Shown here piece by piece: positions 62,260-64,000 of a stretch of 64,000 bases of DNA. Origin of the DNA: Maribacter_C sp047345145 (lineage in GTDB: Bacteria; Bacteroidota; Bacteroidia; Flavobacteriales; Flavobacteriaceae); the NCBI RefSeq assembly GCF_047345145.1, contig NZ_JBLFER010000007.1:1-64000 (forward strand). The letters are read 5' to 3'. Each line of letters opens with the position of its first letter. The first letter of the stretch is position 1. The notes below the pieces were generated by a model. That model saw only the letters and a list, made by a program, of their open reading frames with translations. It did no database searches and was not told where the DNA came from. The translations under genes were made by a program, and so were the position numbers.

Positions 62260-62982
62260 CTAACGCCTCCTAATTTCATTCAATAAAATAGCAGATGCAG
62301 TGGCCACGTTCAAACTTTCTGTGGTTTTGTTTCCATATTGCGGAATACTTACTTTCTGAGAAACCAAAGCTTCTATTTGTGCAGATATTCCGTTAGCTTC
62401 ATTGCCAAGAATAATAACTCCCTTATCTGAAAGTTCGCTTTCATAAACTGATTTTCCATCCATGAAAGCACCATAAATTATACTATTTGCACCCTTTAAA
62501 AAATTAGCGAGATCTAAATAAGTAATATTCACTCTTGAAATAGAACCCATCGTGGCCTGAAGCACCTTTGGATTATAGCAATCAACCGTATTCCTGGAGC
62601 AAACTAAATTTTGAATTCCGAACCAATCACATAATCGAATTATAGTGCCTAAATTTCCAGGATCACGAACATCATCAAGCACTACAATCCAATCTTTGTT
62701 ATTTATTTCTTTTGGCTTCGGAATATGAAAAACCCCTAAAACACCATTAGGCTTTTTGAGCATACTTATTTGCTGGAGCTCTGAAGCGGAAATTTCATGA
62801 AGAAAAGGAGCTGAAAAATCAAGGATATTCTGGTCAGAATAAAACACACTGTGGGGTTTGAAATCTGAATTTAAAAGTTCTTGTATTGTCTTTTTTCCTT
62901 CTACAAAAAATAGTTGATGTTGATTTCGGTACTTTTTTTGCTGTAAGCTCCGTATTAGTTTTAATTCGCTTTTAGCAACCAT
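62260..62982 (-). CDS. TrmH/SpoU-family RNA 2'-O-methyltransferase
   Basis: This 240-residue protein has a short N-terminal substrate-binding domain and a SPOUT knot with the three motifs DPGNLGTIIRLCDW (about 132-145), IILGNEANGIS (about 191-201) and SLNVATASAILLNEI (about 222-236). It probably methylates a ribose in 23S rRNA or tRNA; the target is unclear. It is divergent from tamL, with 36 bp between the starts. Confidence 0.92.
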   Translation of the reverse strand: MVAKSELKLIRSLQQKKYRNQHQLFFVEGKKTIQELLNSDFKPHSVFYSDQNILDFSAPFLHEISASELQQISMLKKPNGVLGVFHIPKPKEINNKDWIVVLDDVRDPGNLGTIIRLCDWFGIQNLVCSRNTVDCYNPKVLQATMGSISRVNITYLDLANFLKGANSIIYGAFMDGKSVYESELSDKGVIILGNEANGISAQIEALVSQKVSIPQYGNKTTESLNVATASAILLNEIRRR

Positions 62983-63004
62983 TTATTTAATGTGTTTTTT
63001 AACG

Positions 63005-63012
63005 TATTTTTG
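63005..63012 (+). promoter_or_regulatory. Candidate -7 box for tamL
   Basis: TATTTTTG matches TAnnTTTG and ends 6 nt before the ATG at 63019. Confidence 0.45.
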
Positions 63013-63018
63013 ATTCCT

Positions 63019-64000
63019 ATGAAGACCCTTTTACCAGGTAAACCTTGTCGCGCTAAAATAAGCTTATTATTGATAGCCACGGTAATTGTGTCTTGTAACT
63101 CTTTGAAAAGAGTAGATGATAACGACCTTTTGATAAAGCGCAATACCATTTGGACGGATAGTACCAAAGTAGTTAGTGAGGATATTGAAAGTTTAATCAT
63201 ACAAAAACCAAATAGTGATTTATTAGGCTATCCTCTACGTTTAAACTTATATAACCTTGCAAAGGTAAATCCTGATTCTTCTTATCAAAATTGGCTACAC
63301 AAAAAACCCAAGCGAAAAGAACGCTTAACCAATTTTTTATCAGAAAAACAGGTGAATAGATTAGGGGAATCATTTATGGTGAAAGGCCTTAGTCAGTGGT
63401 TAAAAAAAATTGGTGAAGCTCCGGCAATTCTAGACACAACGCAAACTAGAAGAACCTTAGAGCGCTTAAAAGCATATTACAGTACAAAAGGATACTTTAA
63501 CAATACAACCTCATATGATATTGACTTTTTAAAGCGGAAACAAAGAGTGGCTGTTAATTATCATATTAATCTCGGTGACCCATATAAGCTCGATTCTGTT
63601 TCCCATAACATCGCATCTAGTGCTATTGACTCGATTTACAATTTAGAAAAAGAAAATTCCTTCGTCAAAGCTGGGCAGCAATTCGATCTTGAAAATTTCA
63701 ATAGCGAAAGAGAGAGACTTACTACTATTTTCAGAAATAGTGGAGTATATAATTTTCAAGAAAGTGCTATAAAATATGATGTCATAAGTGATACAACCCA
63801 AGTAGGCAACGATCGCCTGATGGATATCGAGTTAAATATTGACAACCTAAAAAAACGTGATGAAAATTCTGTAACTACATCAGAATACAAAGTTTTCAAA
63901 TTTGATAAGATCAACGTATATACCGATTATCTTAGTGATGACAGTGAGGGAGAATTGAAATTCGAGCGATTTGGTGATTACACCGTTTTTTATAGAAATA
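63019..64000 (+). CDS. tamL: TamL-type BamA/TamA-family lipoprotein (3' end missing)
   Basis: The frame is open from the ATG at 63019 to the window end (327 codons seen). It starts with a lipoprotein signal (ISLLLIATVIVSC, Cys32 region) and NSLKRVDDNDLLIKRNTIW, then POTRA-like units (RTLERLKAYYSTKGYFNN, FNSERERLTTIFRNSGVYNF). In Bacteroidota TamL replaces TamA as the outer-membrane partner of TamB; the barrel and tamB would lie beyond the right edge. The position divergent from a TrmH-family gene fits. Confidence 0.82.
   Translation, partial: MKTLLPGKPCRAKISLLLIATVIVSCNSLKRVDDNDLLIKRNTIWTDSTKVVSEDIESLIIQKPNSDLLGYPLRLNLYNLAKVNPDSSYQNWLHKKPKRKERLTNFLSEKQVNRLGESFMVKGLSQWLKKIGEAPAILDTTQTRRTLERLKAYYSTKGYFNNTTSYDIDFLKRKQRVAVNYHINLGDPYKLDSVSHNIASSAIDSIYNLEKENSFVKAGQQFDLENFNSERERLTTIFRNSGVYNFQESAIKYDVISDTTQVGNDRLMDIELNIDNLKKRDENSVTTSEYKVFKFDKINVYTDYLSDDSEGELKFERFGDYTVFYRN

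Noticed and set aside
1..64000. tRNA, rRNA or insertion-sequence genes
   Set aside because: Reading both strands showed no cloverleaf-like sequence with CCA context, no rRNA-like conserved blocks and no transposase.

Overview
The window reads as chromosomal DNA of a low-GC member of the Flavobacteriaceae (phylum Bacteroidota), most likely a marine gliding type such as a Maribacter or Zobellia relative; that placement is inference. It rests on type IX secretion (T9SS) cargo with gliding-type C-terminal domains, PorP/SprF, PorT and the T9SS Plug protein, a Na+-NQR operon with its own ApbE, a kynureninase, a TamL-type lipoprotein, and many copies of the Bacteroidota -7 promoter box TAnnTTTG close to start codons. 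No rRNA, tRNA, transposase, integrase or CRISPR array was seen. Almost every base is in a recognisable gene or a short spacer.

Layout. 1-5.3 kb: the 3' part of a repeat-rich T9SS cargo protein with its PorP/SprF partner, a ClpP paralogue, and an OmpA/TPR/PD40 envelope protein. 5.4-15.5 kb: secreted hypotheticals, an MFS transporter, an astacin-type lipoprotein protease, kynureninase, GNAT, an O-methyltransferase, a PAP2 phosphatase, TatA and an M1 peptidase. 15.6-19.3 kb: a secreted small protein and four tandem paralogues with a carboxypeptidase-regulatory-like domain. 19.6-29.6 kb: eight consecutive exported proteins that look like phage tail-fibre or lectin modules, two of them carrying gliding-type T9SS C-terminal domains. 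This is the most unusual part of the window and the best candidate for an undescribed surface system.

29.7-38.9 kb: a Tat-exported M15 peptidase, an M48 protease, a 55-residue membrane protein, an ankyrin protein, gpmI, map, a methyltransferase and a 1081-residue LRR/PA14/BIG2 T9SS cargo protein. 38.9-46.6 kb: apbE, a 120-residue companion gene and nqrF-E-D-C-B-A on the minus strand, with palindromic repeats intruding into the apbE and nqrE reading frames. 46.7-64 kb: T9SS Plug, a DUF3667-like protein, ApaG, glutamate-semialdehyde dehydrogenase, small lipoproteins, DinB-like, RsmG, a fatty acid desaturase, an aminotransferase, TrkH/TrkA, MenG, PorT, an rRNA/tRNA 2'-O-methyltransferase and the 5' part of TamL.

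How the parts connect. T9SS machinery (Plug, PorT, PorP/SprF and possibly the OmpA protein) and its cargo (left-edge protein, LRR/PA14 protein, two cluster proteins) are spread over the window, so the fibre cluster has a plausible export route in the same genome. The NQR operon and the flavin transferase that modifies NqrB and NqrC are adjacent. TatA and a twin-arginine cargo protein are both present but 17 kb apart. All functional calls come from reading the sequence; no database search was run.
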